The notes under the pieces: model-generated
What the model was told of the DNA's origin: nothing
The model's database searches: none
The model's input: the letters and a program-made list of their open reading frames with translations, nothing else
Program-made: the position numbers and the translations under genes
Part shown: in pieces, positions 54,377 to 63,512 of the stretch
Layout of the letters: the number at the start of each line of letters is the position of its first letter
Numbering within the stretch: position 1 is the stretch's first letter
NCBI RefSeq assembly: GCF_021568695.1
Contig: NZ_JAKGTI010000001.1
Span: 186,001 to 250,000 of the forward strand
DNA: 64,000 nucleotides
Direction: 5' to 3'
DNA from: Maritalea mediterranea
GTDB taxonomy: Bacteria > Pseudomonadota > Alphaproteobacteria > Rhizobiales > Devosiaceae

Positions 54377-56331
54377 ATGGCGCTTTGTTCCTCCCGTGCT
54401 GGCGATGCCTGGGCCTCAGCGGCAAGGATCGCCCGGGCGAGACTATTGTGCTCAAACGGTTTGCGCAATATGGGGCAATTTAGACCTTGGTCAAAGTCGC
54501 TCTTGGCCAGATTGGCGTGGCCGGTCATCAGGATCAGCCCGATATGCCCGAAATTGGCCCGCACATGGTGCCCCAGCTCCATGCCGCTCATCCCGCCGGG
54601 CATGGCAATGTCAGAAAGCACCAGTTCAATGCCGCTCACCTCATCCATCAGTTCCATGGCCTCGGCAGCATTTTCTGCTTCCAGCACCGCATAGCCAAGC
54701 CCCACCAGCTCGCGCCGCAGCACCGCGCGCACTTCATCCTGATCATCAACCAGCAGCGCCAACGCGCCTTGCTTATGGGGCAGTTGTGGCACCTCCTGTT
54801 CGGCCTCGGCCTGTGTGGGGGCGGCTACCGCAGGAATACTGATTTCAAATTCGGTACCCAAATCCATAGCGCTCGACACCGCAATGTCCCCGTCCGACAT
54901 TTGTGCAAAACTTTGCGCCATTGAGAGACCAAGCCCGGTGCCGCCAGAATGGAGTTTGGTGGAAAAGAAGGGGTCAAATATCTGTTTTTGCACCTCTTGG
55001 CTCATGCCTGTGCCATTGTCGCGACAGTGAATTTTAATGTGTTGGTCGGGTCCGGCCGCTAACCGCAATTCAATCAAGCCATGGTCTTTTCGTGCGCTTT
55101 CTTCAATCGCCGCCTGCGCATTCAATGCCAGATTCAACAACGCATTTTCCAAAGCGCCAGGGTCCACCTTGGCCCATAATTCTTGATCGGGCAGGTCAAG
55201 CCGCAATTGCGTTGTGGCGGGCAGGGAGGGTTTCAACAAGTTCGCCACTTCCTCAACCGCTTCATTCAAATTGACCACTTTCGGGTCCAGCGGTTGCCGC
55301 CGCGCCACGGCCAGCAATTGCCGGGTCAGCTCCGCGCCGCGCTTGGCTGCGCGCAAAGAGGGGGCCACCATTTCGTCGCGCAAATGGGTGTCTTCCATTT
55401 GCTCCGCGAGTGGCCGCAAATTGCCCAAAATGATGGTCAGCAAATTGTTGAAATCATGAGAAATCCCGGCAGAAAGGCGCCCAATCGCCTCCATCTTTTG
55501 CGCTTGCGACAAAGCGGCAGCAGCCTGCTTGTGACGGGTGAAATTGATCGAGAGCACATAAAAGCCGCGCACCGATTTGTCGGCGCGAACATCGGGCCGC
55601 AAAAAGACGCGAATTTCCAGCTTGCGCCCGTCCTCATGGTCGAACTCAAGATCAAACTCCACCGCTTCCCCGGCTTTGGCGCGGGCGAAATAGGGGGCGG
55701 AATCCTCATGCATATGCGGCGACAAAATCTCCTGACTTTTGTGCCCCACAATATCATCCACCGATTGACCATAGCTTTGGGCGAACCTGCGATTAACAAA
55801 TTGAAACACTTCATCCTGATCGAGATAGGCAATGCCCGCGGGCACCTCATTGGCGATCAGCCGTAACCGTTCTTCCGAGCGGCGCAAATCGCGCGTTTGC
55901 GCATTGATGCGCTTTTCCAGCTCAATTTCATAGCGGCGTTGCTGGGTGATATCGGTGTAAATCGTGGCAAAGCCGCCCATGGCCAGCGGCGCGCCCGAAA
56001 CGCGGATCACACGGCCATTGGGGCGCACTCGCTCCACGGTGTGGGCCCGAAATTCTCGCGCCACCCGCACCCGTTCGGCCACCTGCTCTTCCACGTCGCC
56101 AGGGCCATATTCCCCATGTTCGGAATTATAGCGAATAAGGGTTTCAAACTTGGTGCCACGGGATAAAAGCCGATCAGGGACATCGAGCAATTCACCCAGT
56201 CTTTTATTGGCGAAAACCAGCTCTAAATTCTGGTCAAACACAGTGATGCCCTGATCAATATTATCAAGGCCCGCTTCAATTTGCATCAATAGTTCAACGG
56301 CTTGACTGTCGCTGATCTCCTGGTCGCCCAT
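54373..56331 (-). CDS. PAS hybrid sensor histidine kinase
   Basis: 652 residues from ATG 56331, without membrane segments, so it is cytoplasmic. An N-terminal PAS (LDNIDQGITVFDQNLELVFANKRLGELLDVP) is followed by a second PAS (about 155-270: IPAGIAYLDQDEVFQFVNRRFAQ-like). The HisKA domain has phospho-acceptor His292 (AGISHDFNNLLTI), and the ATPase has DNGTGM, GGTGLGLSMAQSF and N-box residues in ENALLNLALNAQAAI. A C-terminal receiver domain has Asp574 (LSDIAMPGGMSG). This HWE-free, HDFNN-type hybrid kinase would phosphorylate its own receiver and the downstream OmpR protein. It is divergent from the ABC/acyl-CoA-ligase operon, suggesting it senses that substrate. Confidence 0.9.
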   Translation of the reverse strand: MGDQEISDSQAVELLMQIEAGLDNIDQGITVFDQNLELVFANKRLGELLDVPDRLLSRGTKFETLIRYNSEHGEYGPGDVEEQVAERVRVAREFRAHTVERVRPNGRVIRVSGAPLAMGGFATIYTDITQQRRYEIELEKRINAQTRDLRRSEERLRLIANEVPAGIAYLDQDEVFQFVNRRFAQSYGQSVDDIVGHKSQEILSPHMHEDSAPYFARAKAGEAVEFDLEFDHEDGRKLEIRVFLRPDVRADKSVRGFYVLSINFTRHKQAAAALSQAQKMEAIGRLSAGISHDFNNLLTIILGNLRPLAEQMEDTHLRDEMVAPSLRAAKRGAELTRQLLAVARRQPLDPKVVNLNEAVEEVANLLKPSLPATTQLRLDLPDQELWAKVDPGALENALLNLALNAQAAIEESARKDHGLIELRLAAGPDQHIKIHCRDNGTGMSQEVQKQIFDPFFSTKLHSGGTGLGLSMAQSFAQMSDGDIAVSSAMDLGTEFEISIPAVAAPTQAEAEQEVPQLPHKQGALALLVDDQDEVRAVLRRELVGLGYAVLEAENAAEAMELMDEVSGIELVLSDIAMPGGMSGMELGHHVRANFGHIGLILMTGHANLAKSDFDQGLNCPILRKPFEHNSLARAILAAEAQASPAREEQSAI

Positions 56332-56493
56332 GCCGATCTGTCCTCCCCCGCCCACCTGTCACAATTGCGTACAATTCGGGCATAATCTGGCAATCCCCTT
56401 TGGTTAAAACGTGGATAAAGGCATTGCACTTGATTGAGCTTATAGACGAAACTCAAAATCAAAAATGGTCAAGCGCCTTTGGGGAGGAAAATT

Positions 56494-57303
56494 GTGACAG
56501 AACCAACAAAGATGTTGGACGTATCCAACATTTCTTTGCGTTTTGGGGGCGTGAAAGCGCTCACCGATATTTCATTTCACGTTAATGAGGGCGAGATTTT
56601 CTCGCTGATCGGCCCCAATGGTGCGGGCAAAACATCCATGCTCAATTGCATTTCCGGGCGCTATAAGCCGCAGGAAGGCGCGATCCTGTTCGATGGCAAG
56701 GATTTGCTGGCACGCTCTATCAATGACCGCGCTAAGATTGGCATTGGCCGGACCTTTCAAAATTTGGCGCTCTTCTCCCATATGTCGGTGATCGACAATA
56801 TTCTGGTGGGGCGCCACCATATGATGAAAAACAATTTCCTCACAGGGATGTTTTATTGGGTCGGTGGCGCGCAAAAAGAAGAGGCCGAGGCCCGCGCGGA
56901 AATTGAAGACATTATCGATTTTCTTGAAATTCAACATGTGCGCAATGAGCCGGCGGGGTCTCTCTCTTATGGGTTGCGCAAGCGGGTGGAATTGGCACGC
57001 GCCATCGCCATCAAACCCAAACTTATTCTCCTCGACGAACCAATGGCGGGCATGAACCTCGAAGAAAAAGAGGACATGGCCCGCTACGTCATCGAGCTCA
57101 ATGAGCAATATGGCATCACCGTGGTGATGATTGAGCACGATATGGGCGTGGTCGTTGATATTTCCCACCGCGTGGCGGTGCTCGATTTTGGCCAGAAAAT
57201 TGCTGAAGGCCTGCCCCATGATGTGGTGGAAGATGAACAGGTCAAAACAGCTTATCTCGGCGTTGATGATTTCTCCTTGGATGATGAAAAGGAGGCGATG
57301 TAA
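56494..57303 (+). CDS. ABC transporter ATP-binding protein (LivG-like)
   Basis: 269 residues from GTG 56494, which follows GGGGAGGAAAA; the TTG-initiated longer frame would include the ribosome site. Walker A is GPNGAGKTSMLNC, the signature is the shortened LSYGLRKRVELARAI typical of LivG proteins, Walker B is LILLDEPMAGMNLEE, and MIEHDMGVVVDISHRVAVLDFG follows. It is the first gene of the operon and lies 2 bp before the acyl-CoA ligase gene. Confidence 0.9.
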   Translation: MTEPTKMLDVSNISLRFGGVKALTDISFHVNEGEIFSLIGPNGAGKTSMLNCISGRYKPQEGAILFDGKDLLARSINDRAKIGIGRTFQNLALFSHMSVIDNILVGRHHMMKNNFLTGMFYWVGGAQKEEAEARAEIEDIIDFLEIQHVRNEPAGSLSYGLRKRVELARAIAIKPKLILLDEPMAGMNLEEKEDMARYVIELNEQYGITVVMIEHDMGVVVDISHRVAVLDFGQKIAEGLPHDVVEDEQVKTAYLGVDDFSLDDEKEAM

Positions 57304-57305
57304 CC

Positions 57306-59294
57306 ATGTCTACGCTTACTGAAAAATCCGGCAATGACATCAAATGGGCTGATGGCAGCCACCATTTAAACGCGGTGAAAAACGCCGACACTTTGCCCAA
57401 ATTGCTCGCCGCCAACGCCAAAGCCCATCCCAAAGATGTGGCCCAGCGCGAAAAAGACTTTGGCATCTGGAATGAGATCACTTGGAGCCAATTCAACGAT
57501 CATGTGGCCAAAATGGCCCTGGCCTTTAAAGAATTTGGCCTGGCCCCCGGCGACGTGGTGGCGCTGATTGGCGACAACCGCCCGGAATGGGTGTGGGGCG
57601 AGGTGGCTGCCCACGCCAACCAGGCCATGAGCATGGGGATCTATCGTGACGCGCTGGAAGATGAGATCGAATATCTGATCAATTATGCCCAGCCGAAAAT
57701 TGTGGTGGCGGAAGATGAGGAGCAGGTGGACAAGTTTCTCATGCTCGAGGATCGCATTCCGTCGATCCAGAAAATCATCTATCATGATAAGCGCGGCATG
57801 CAGAAATATGACGATCCGCGACTGATCTTTCTGGCCGACGTTGAACAGATTGGCGCGGATATTCTGGCCAAAAATCCCAACGCTTACGATGAGATGGTGG
57901 CGCAAACCAATAGCGACGACGTAGCAGTGCTCTGCACCACATCGGGCACCACCTCCAACCCCAAACTCTCCATGTGGAAACACTCCGCCTTTTTGGGTCA
58001 CGCGGTGAATTATCTCAAAGCTGATCCCATGAGCGCCGGCGATGAATATCTGGCTGTGCTGCCGCTCTCCTGGGTGATGGAGCAAATGTATTCCGTGGCG
58101 TGGAATCTGGTGGCGCGGATGATTGTTAATTTCCCTGAAAGTCAGGATACGGCCATGGCCGATCTGCGCGAAATCGGGCCGCACTTTGTGCTGCTCAGCC
58201 CGCGCGTTTGGGAAGTGGTGGCCGCTGATATTCGTTCGCGGATGATGGAGAGCTCCCCTTGGAAACAAAAGATTTTTGACTGGGGCGTTAAACGCGGTCT
58301 AGACGCGCTGGAAAAAGGCGAGCGCGACCAACTCGCCGAGCTGACATTGTTCCGTGCCTTGCGCGACCGGTTGGGCTTTTCCCGTCTAAAATCCGCTGCC
58401 ACCGGTGGCGCGGCCATGGGGCCGGACACGTTCAAATTCTTCCAGGCGATGGGCGTGCCCCTTAAGCAGCTTTATGGCCAAACCGAAGGCCTAGGCGCCT
58501 ACACCATCCATAAATGGGATGAGGTGGACCACAATTCCGTGGGTTATCCGATGCATGACTGCACCATTTCCATCATCAATCCCGATCATGAGGGCTTGGG
58601 CGAGATTGTGGTCAGCCACCCCAATTTGATGAGCGGTTACTATAAAAACCAGGAAGCCACCGACGAGACCTTCGATGAAAAGGGACGGTTCCTCACCGGT
58701 GATGCAGGCTATCTGGACGATAAGGGCCATCTGGTGGTGATCGACCGGATCAAGGATCTCTCCGAAACCAGCACTGGCACCCGCTTCTCACCGCAATTCA
58801 TCGAGAACAAGCTGAAGTTCTCCACTTTTGTGGCCGAAGCGGTGATTTTGGGCAAAGACCGGCCGTACCTGACGGCCATGATCTGCATTCGCTATCCGAT
58901 TGTCTCGAAATGGGCCGAGCAGCGGCGCATTGCCTTCACCACCTACACCGACCTGTCAGCACGGCCCGAAATCTATGAACTGATGCGCGAAGAAGTGGAG
59001 CGGGTGAACGAAACACTGCCCGAAGCCCAGCGCATTCAAAAATTCGTGCTGCTGTATAAAGAACTCGACGCTGATGATGGCGAATTGACCCGCACCAAAA
59101 AAGTGCGCCGCGGCGTCATCGCCGAGAAATATGCTGACATTATCGGCAAGCTCTATTCCGATGATGAGCGGGTGGATATCGACACGGTGATTTCCTTCCA
59201 GGACGGCACCAAACAGCGCATCAAAACCTCGCTGAAAGTGGAAAATTTGAGCGAAGCGCCAAAAGCATCTGAACAAAGGAGCCTTGCCTCATGA
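57306..59294 (+). CDS. AMP-dependent acyl-CoA synthetase (long-chain type)
   Basis: 662 residues of the ANL superfamily. The ATP-binding motif is CTTSGTTSNPKLSMWKHS; YGQTEGLGAYTIH and the adenylate-contacting TGDAGYLDDKGHLVVIDRIKDL follow. The C-terminal catalytic lysine region is TRTKKVRRGVIAEKYADII. The length and the split insertion between the N- and C-terminal domains match long-chain or bubblegum-type ligases. It activates a carboxylic acid to its CoA thioester. Being embedded between the LivG-like and LivH-like genes, its substrate is probably the acid imported by the same operon. It overlaps the permease start by 4 bp. Confidence 0.88.
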   Translation: MSTLTEKSGNDIKWADGSHHLNAVKNADTLPKLLAANAKAHPKDVAQREKDFGIWNEITWSQFNDHVAKMALAFKEFGLAPGDVVALIGDNRPEWVWGEVAAHANQAMSMGIYRDALEDEIEYLINYAQPKIVVAEDEEQVDKFLMLEDRIPSIQKIIYHDKRGMQKYDDPRLIFLADVEQIGADILAKNPNAYDEMVAQTNSDDVAVLCTTSGTTSNPKLSMWKHSAFLGHAVNYLKADPMSAGDEYLAVLPLSWVMEQMYSVAWNLVARMIVNFPESQDTAMADLREIGPHFVLLSPRVWEVVAADIRSRMMESSPWKQKIFDWGVKRGLDALEKGERDQLAELTLFRALRDRLGFSRLKSAATGGAAMGPDTFKFFQAMGVPLKQLYGQTEGLGAYTIHKWDEVDHNSVGYPMHDCTISIINPDHEGLGEIVVSHPNLMSGYYKNQEATDETFDEKGRFLTGDAGYLDDKGHLVVIDRIKDLSETSTGTRFSPQFIENKLKFSTFVAEAVILGKDRPYLTAMICIRYPIVSKWAEQRRIAFTTYTDLSARPEIYELMREEVERVNETLPEAQRIQKFVLLYKELDADDGELTRTKKVRRGVIAEKYADIIGKLYSDDERVDIDTVISFQDGTKQRIKTSLKVENLSEAPKASEQRSLAS

Positions 59295-60187
59295 AATGGG
59301 ATCTTTTCTTCCAGCTCTTAGTCAACGGCCTGATTGTGGGCATGCTCTATGGCGTTGTGGCCATGTGCTTTGTGCTGATCTACAAATCCACCCAAGTGGT
59401 GAACTTTGCGCAAGGTGAATTTCTGGTGCTTGGCGCATGGGTGTGCCTGGCGCTGGTCACCAACATGCAATTGCCGTTCTTCCTCGCCTTTATCTTTACC
59501 CTGATCTTTATGGTCGCCTTCGGTATCATTGTGCAAACGGTGATCTTAAGGCCCTTAATTGGCGAACCGATTATCTCGGTGATCATGGTCACCATTGGCC
59601 TGTCGATCTTTATGCAGGCACTAATGAATTGGATTTTCGGTAATGACGCCAAACGGTTCCCGGATGTGTTCGGGACAACAGACGTGGTGAATATTGCCGG
59701 GCTGAATGTGGAAGTGGCCTATTTGCTCTCCCTTGTCCTGTCCATCGTGATTATGGGCGTATTTTTCTGGTTCTTCCGCTTCACCCGGCATGGTCTGGCC
59801 ATGCGCGCCACCGCCTTTGATCAGCAAATTGCCCAAAGCCTTGGCATTTCGGTGAAACAAACTTTTGCCATGGCCTGGGCCATCTCGGCCATGGTCTCTG
59901 GCGTGGCGGGCATTGTGATCGGCATTGTGAACTCCGTTTCGAACTCCCTAGCCTTTGTTGGCATCAAAGTGTTCCCGGCCGTAATCCTCGGCGGGCTCGA
60001 CTCCATTGTCGGTGCCGTTGTCGGCGGCATTATTGTCGGGGTTTTGGAAAACCTCGCCGAGTTTGTTGACGGGCAATATCTACAGTTCGGCAATCTCTAC
60101 ACCATCGCGCCATTCTATGTGCTGATCATTATTTTGATGATCAAACCCTATGGCTTGTTTGGCACCAAAGACATCGAACGCATCTAA
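59291..60187 (+). CDS. ABC transporter permease (LivH-like)
   Basis: 298 residues, highly hydrophobic. Family signatures are NGLIVGMLYGVVAMCFVLIYKSTQVVNFAQGEFLVLGAW, the coupling loop AMRATAFDQQIAQSLGISVKQTFAMAWAISAMVSGVAGIV and FPAVILGGLDSIVGAVVGGIIVG. It is one half of the membrane heterodimer with the next gene. Confidence 0.92.
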   Translation: MKWDLFFQLLVNGLIVGMLYGVVAMCFVLIYKSTQVVNFAQGEFLVLGAWVCLALVTNMQLPFFLAFIFTLIFMVAFGIIVQTVILRPLIGEPIISVIMVTIGLSIFMQALMNWIFGNDAKRFPDVFGTTDVVNIAGLNVEVAYLLSLVLSIVIMGVFFWFFRFTRHGLAMRATAFDQQIAQSLGISVKQTFAMAWAISAMVSGVAGIVIGIVNSVSNSLAFVGIKVFPAVILGGLDSIVGAVVGGIIVGVLENLAEFVDGQYLQFGNLYTIAPFYVLIIILMIKPYGLFGTKDIERI

Positions 60188-60205
60188 CGCAAAGGGCAAA
60201 GAACT

Positions 60206-61270
60206 ATGTCATATGTACCTAATCCGCGCCCGGCAGGCGATTTCCGCACCAGCTATACGGACGATAATCGCCTGTTCAAAACCCACTTTGAAACCCGCGC
60301 CGCCTTGGTGTTACTGGCTTTAATCATCGTGGCGGCACCCTTCATCGGGAATTATTGGCTTTCCCAGCTCATCATGATCGGCATTTATGCGATTGCCGCG
60401 ATCGGGCTGAATATTCTGGTCGGCACCACCGGGCAGATCTCTTTGGGGCATGCGGCATTTTTCGGCTTTGGTGCGTTCGCCAGTGCCTGGTTGGCCAACT
60501 CATTTGGTGTGCCGATTTTGCTGGCCATGCCCGCCGCCGCACTGTTAACGACAGCGGTCGGTATGATTTTCGGGGTGCCGGCGGCACGTATTAAGGGCCT
60601 CTATCTGGCGATCGCCACACTGGCCTCCCAGTTCATTCTGACCGACTTCTTTTCCCGGGCAGAATGGTTCTCCGGCGGCGTTTATGGCGCGCTGGCCGAG
60701 CGGCCCAACCTGTTCGGCTTCGCCTTTAATGATGATTTGCGCTATTTCTATCTGGTGCTGTTCTGGCTGGTTGTAACCGCCGTCGCGGTGACCAATCTGC
60801 TGCGCTCTCGCGATGGCCGGGCCTTTGTGGCTGTGCGCGATCACTATCTGAGCGCCGAAGTGATGGGGGTAAACCTCACCAAATATCGGATTCTGTCCTT
60901 TGGCATCTCATCCTTTTTCGCCGGATTGGCGGGGGCCTTGTTCGGGCACTATCTCGAATATGTTTCGGTAGAAGGGTTCACCATTCTGCTGTCCATTCAG
61001 TTCCTCGCCATGATCATTATTGGCGGGTTGGGCTCGGTCTATGGGGCCATTTTGGGCGCAGCCTTCATCCTGTTGCTGCCGCAAGTGATGGAAAGTGTCA
61101 CCACCATGGCGGCCTATATCTTTCCGGCTATGGAGAGCGGCAAATCCTATGTGAAGCAAATGTCCATTGGCGCCGCCATCATCCTGTTTTTGATCTTTGA
61201 GCCAGAAGGGCTCATCCACCGCTGGCAGCAAATCCGCGCCAGTTGGAAACTCTTCCCCTTCTCGCGCTAG
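60206..61270 (+). CDS. ABC transporter permease (LivM-like)
   Basis: 354 residues. An N-terminal extension precedes the helices; NILVGTTGQISLGHAAFFGFGAFASAWLA and the coupling loop DGRAFVAVRDHYLSAEVMGVNLTKYRILSFGISSFFAGLAGALFGHYL identify LivM. ATPase contact is expected through this loop. It follows LivH by 18 bp. Confidence 0.92.
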   Translation: MSYVPNPRPAGDFRTSYTDDNRLFKTHFETRAALVLLALIIVAAPFIGNYWLSQLIMIGIYAIAAIGLNILVGTTGQISLGHAAFFGFGAFASAWLANSFGVPILLAMPAAALLTTAVGMIFGVPAARIKGLYLAIATLASQFILTDFFSRAEWFSGGVYGALAERPNLFGFAFNDDLRYFYLVLFWLVVTAVAVTNLLRSRDGRAFVAVRDHYLSAEVMGVNLTKYRILSFGISSFFAGLAGALFGHYLEYVSVEGFTILLSIQFLAMIIIGGLGSVYGAILGAAFILLLPQVMESVTTMAAYIFPAMESGKSYVKQMSIGAAIILFLIFEPEGLIHRWQQIRASWKLFPFSR

Positions 61271-61365
61271 CGGGACGGGGCGCATATCGCGAACTCAAAA
61301 GGCGTTCATCCCCGGCTATGAAACGCCAATAAAAACAATATGCCGAGGGTAAAGAGGAGACAAAA

Positions 61366-62598
61366 GTGAAACACATGAAAACAACTTTATTGGCGCTTTC
61401 CGCATCATTGTTGATGGGCACGGCCGCAAGCGCTCAAGATAGCGTCTTTGTTGGCCATTTGGTGGACTATACCGGCCCCACTGCCTTTGTGGGCAAGGCC
61501 TATGGCCCAGGTGTTTATGACGCCATTCAATATGTCAATGCCAATGGCGGGATTGACGGCACCCAGATTGAACTCACCCAAGTGGATTACGCCTATAAGG
61601 TGCCAGAAGCCATCGCTGCTTATAAAGCTTGGTCTGGCCGCGGCATGGTGGCCATGCAGGGCTGGGGCACCGCCGATACGGAAGCGCTGATTTCTTTCGT
61701 GGCCAAGGATAAGATTCCGGTTTATTCCGCCTCTTATTCAGCCCACTTGACTGACCCTGAAGGCACCAACCCGGCCACAAAAAAACCGGCGCCTTATAAC
61801 TTCTTTTATGGCCCATCCTATTCCGATACATGCCGGGCTCTGGCCCAGTGGGCGGCTAGCGACGCAGAAGAAAAGGGCATTGAAAATCCAACCTTCCTGC
61901 ATGCGGGCGATAATCACCCCTATCCAAATGCGCCAAAAGAAGCCTGCAAGGCCTATGCCGAAGAATTGGGCATGACCGTGGCTGACCCCGTTGTGGTGCC
62001 GATGGCGCCGGGTGACTTTAAAGCCCAGTGCCTGACCATCAAGGAAAGTGGCGCGCAATATGTCTATCTCGGCAATTTGGGCGGCTCGGTTGTGGCGCTG
62101 CTCAAATCTTGCGGCACCGTCGGTGTTGAAGCCAACTATATGGGCAATGTGTGGGCCGGTGACTATGTCACCATTGAAGCCTCGCAGGCCGAAAAAATGA
62201 TCTTCCCATCGTCCACGCCTTTCTATGGCCAGGATGTGCCGGGCATGGATCTGGTGACCAAAATTGCCCAATCCGGCGAATTTGCCGATGGCGGCAAACC
62301 AACCCACCACTATATCCGCGGCATTTGCTCCGCCTACTACATGATGGAAGCCATGGCTTGGGCCAAGGAAAATGGTGGCATCACCGGCGAGAACATCAAA
62401 AAAGGCATGTACGCCAAGGAAAACTGGGTGCCTGAAGGACTTGAAGGCGTCTGCCTGCCCTCAACCTGGACCCCGACAGATCACCGCGGCCTGATGACTG
62501 TGGCGATCAATCAGGGCTCTTATGAGGATGGCGAAGTGAAAATCGAGCGTATCGATGAAACCACACTGCCTCGTCGTGACGACTGGTTGGGCCTGTAA
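61366..62598 (+). CDS. Periplasmic substrate-binding protein of the LivK/HAAT type
   Basis: 410 residues. The GTG at 61366 is preferred because GAGGAG lies six bases upstream; the ATG three codons on is too far from it. The signal peptide ends near AASAQ. The mature protein has the type-1 periplasmic fold: FVGHLVDYTGPTAFVGKAYGPGVYDAIQYVNANGGIDG, MQGWGTADTEALISFVAKDKIPVYSASYSAHL and GVEANYMGNVWAGDY. The ligand is not a branched-chain amino acid by context; the flanking acyl-CoA ligases point to an aromatic or aliphatic carboxylic acid. This is inferred. Confidence 0.87.
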   Translation: MKHMKTTLLALSASLLMGTAASAQDSVFVGHLVDYTGPTAFVGKAYGPGVYDAIQYVNANGGIDGTQIELTQVDYAYKVPEAIAAYKAWSGRGMVAMQGWGTADTEALISFVAKDKIPVYSASYSAHLTDPEGTNPATKKPAPYNFFYGPSYSDTCRALAQWAASDAEEKGIENPTFLHAGDNHPYPNAPKEACKAYAEELGMTVADPVVVPMAPGDFKAQCLTIKESGAQYVYLGNLGGSVVALLKSCGTVGVEANYMGNVWAGDYVTIEASQAEKMIFPSSTPFYGQDVPGMDLVTKIAQSGEFADGGKPTHHYIRGICSAYYMMEAMAWAKENGGITGENIKKGMYAKENWVPEGLEGVCLPSTWTPTDHRGLMTVAINQGSYEDGEVKIERIDETTLPRRDDWLGL

Positions 62599-62613
62599 GA
62601 TCAAACAAGATAG

Positions 62614-62638
62614 CGCGGGGGTGAAAAATATCCCCGCG
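62614..62638 (+). other. Intercistronic stem-loop after the LivK-type binding-protein gene
   Basis: CGCGGGG (62614-62620) and CCCCGCG (62632-62638) pair over 7 bp with an 11-nt loop between the binding-protein stop and the LivF-like start. Only TT follows, so full termination is unlikely; it resembles the hairpins after the two other binding-protein genes in this window. Confidence 0.5.
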
Positions 62639-62670
62639 TTCAAACAAGCTGACGGGAAGGAGGCATAAAA

Positions 62671-63498
62671 ATGAAACCACAAATGGCCGCAACTGGTGAA
62701 GCGATGGGCGCGGAGACCATCCTTTCCGTCAACAATATCGAGGTGGTGTTTAACGAGGTGATCCTCGTGCTGCGTGGCCTCAATCTGAATGTGCAACGCG
62801 GCAAAATCACCGCTTTGCTGGGCACCAATGGCGCGGGCAAATCCACAACGCTAAAGGCCATCACTAATCTGCTGGCCAGCGAAGATGGTGAAGTCACCCG
62901 CGGCTCTATTGAGTATGAAGGGCAGGACATTACCGACATTGGCCCCGAAGCGCTGGTGCGCAAGGGCGTATTTCTGGTGATGGAAGGGCGCGGCATTTTG
63001 CAGGATATGACCGTGATCGAGAATTTGCGTCTTGGCGCCTATTCCCGTCCCAATGCGAATTTGAAAGAAGAAATTGAAGAAGTGTTCCGCTTCTTCCCGC
63101 GCTTGAAAGAGCGCACGGGCCTCGCGGGCTACCTGTCCGGCGGCGAGCAGCAAATGCTGGCCATTGGCCGCGCCCTGATGGCGAAACCGAAACTGATCTT
63201 AATGGATGAACCCTCCATGGGCCTGTCGCCGCTCCTCGTGAAAGAAGTATTCGGCATCATCAAGCGGCTAAACCGCGAGTTGGGCATCTCCATTTTGCTG
63301 GTGGAGCAAAACGCCAATATGGCGCTGCATGTGGCCGATGAGGGCTACATTATGGAGAACGGCAAAATCGTGCTCGATGGCACCGCCGAAGAACTGATGG
63401 ACAATGAGGACGTGAAGGAATTCTATCTCGGCGGCGGCGGCGAACGCCGCTCGTTCAAGGACATTAAAAGCTATAAACGCCGCAAGCGTTGGCTTTAA
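62671..63498 (+). CDS. ABC transporter ATP-binding protein (LivF-like)
   Basis: 275 residues. Walker A is GTNGAGKSTTLKA, the signature is LSGGEQQMLAIGRALMAKP, Walker B is LILMDEPSMGLSPLL, and LLVEQNANMALHVADEGYIMENGKI follows. It is longer than LivF because of a basic C-terminal tail (ERRSFKDIKSYKRRKRW). A GGAGG site precedes the ATG. It partners with the LivG-like ATPase. Confidence 0.92.
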   Translation: MKPQMAATGEAMGAETILSVNNIEVVFNEVILVLRGLNLNVQRGKITALLGTNGAGKSTTLKAITNLLASEDGEVTRGSIEYEGQDITDIGPEALVRKGVFLVMEGRGILQDMTVIENLRLGAYSRPNANLKEEIEEVFRFFPRLKERTGLAGYLSGGEQQMLAIGRALMAKPKLILMDEPSMGLSPLLVKEVFGIIKRLNRELGISILLVEQNANMALHVADEGYIMENGKIVLDGTAEELMDNEDVKEFYLGGGGERRSFKDIKSYKRRKRWL

Positions 63499-63512
63499 GT
63501 GGGTGGTGCGCT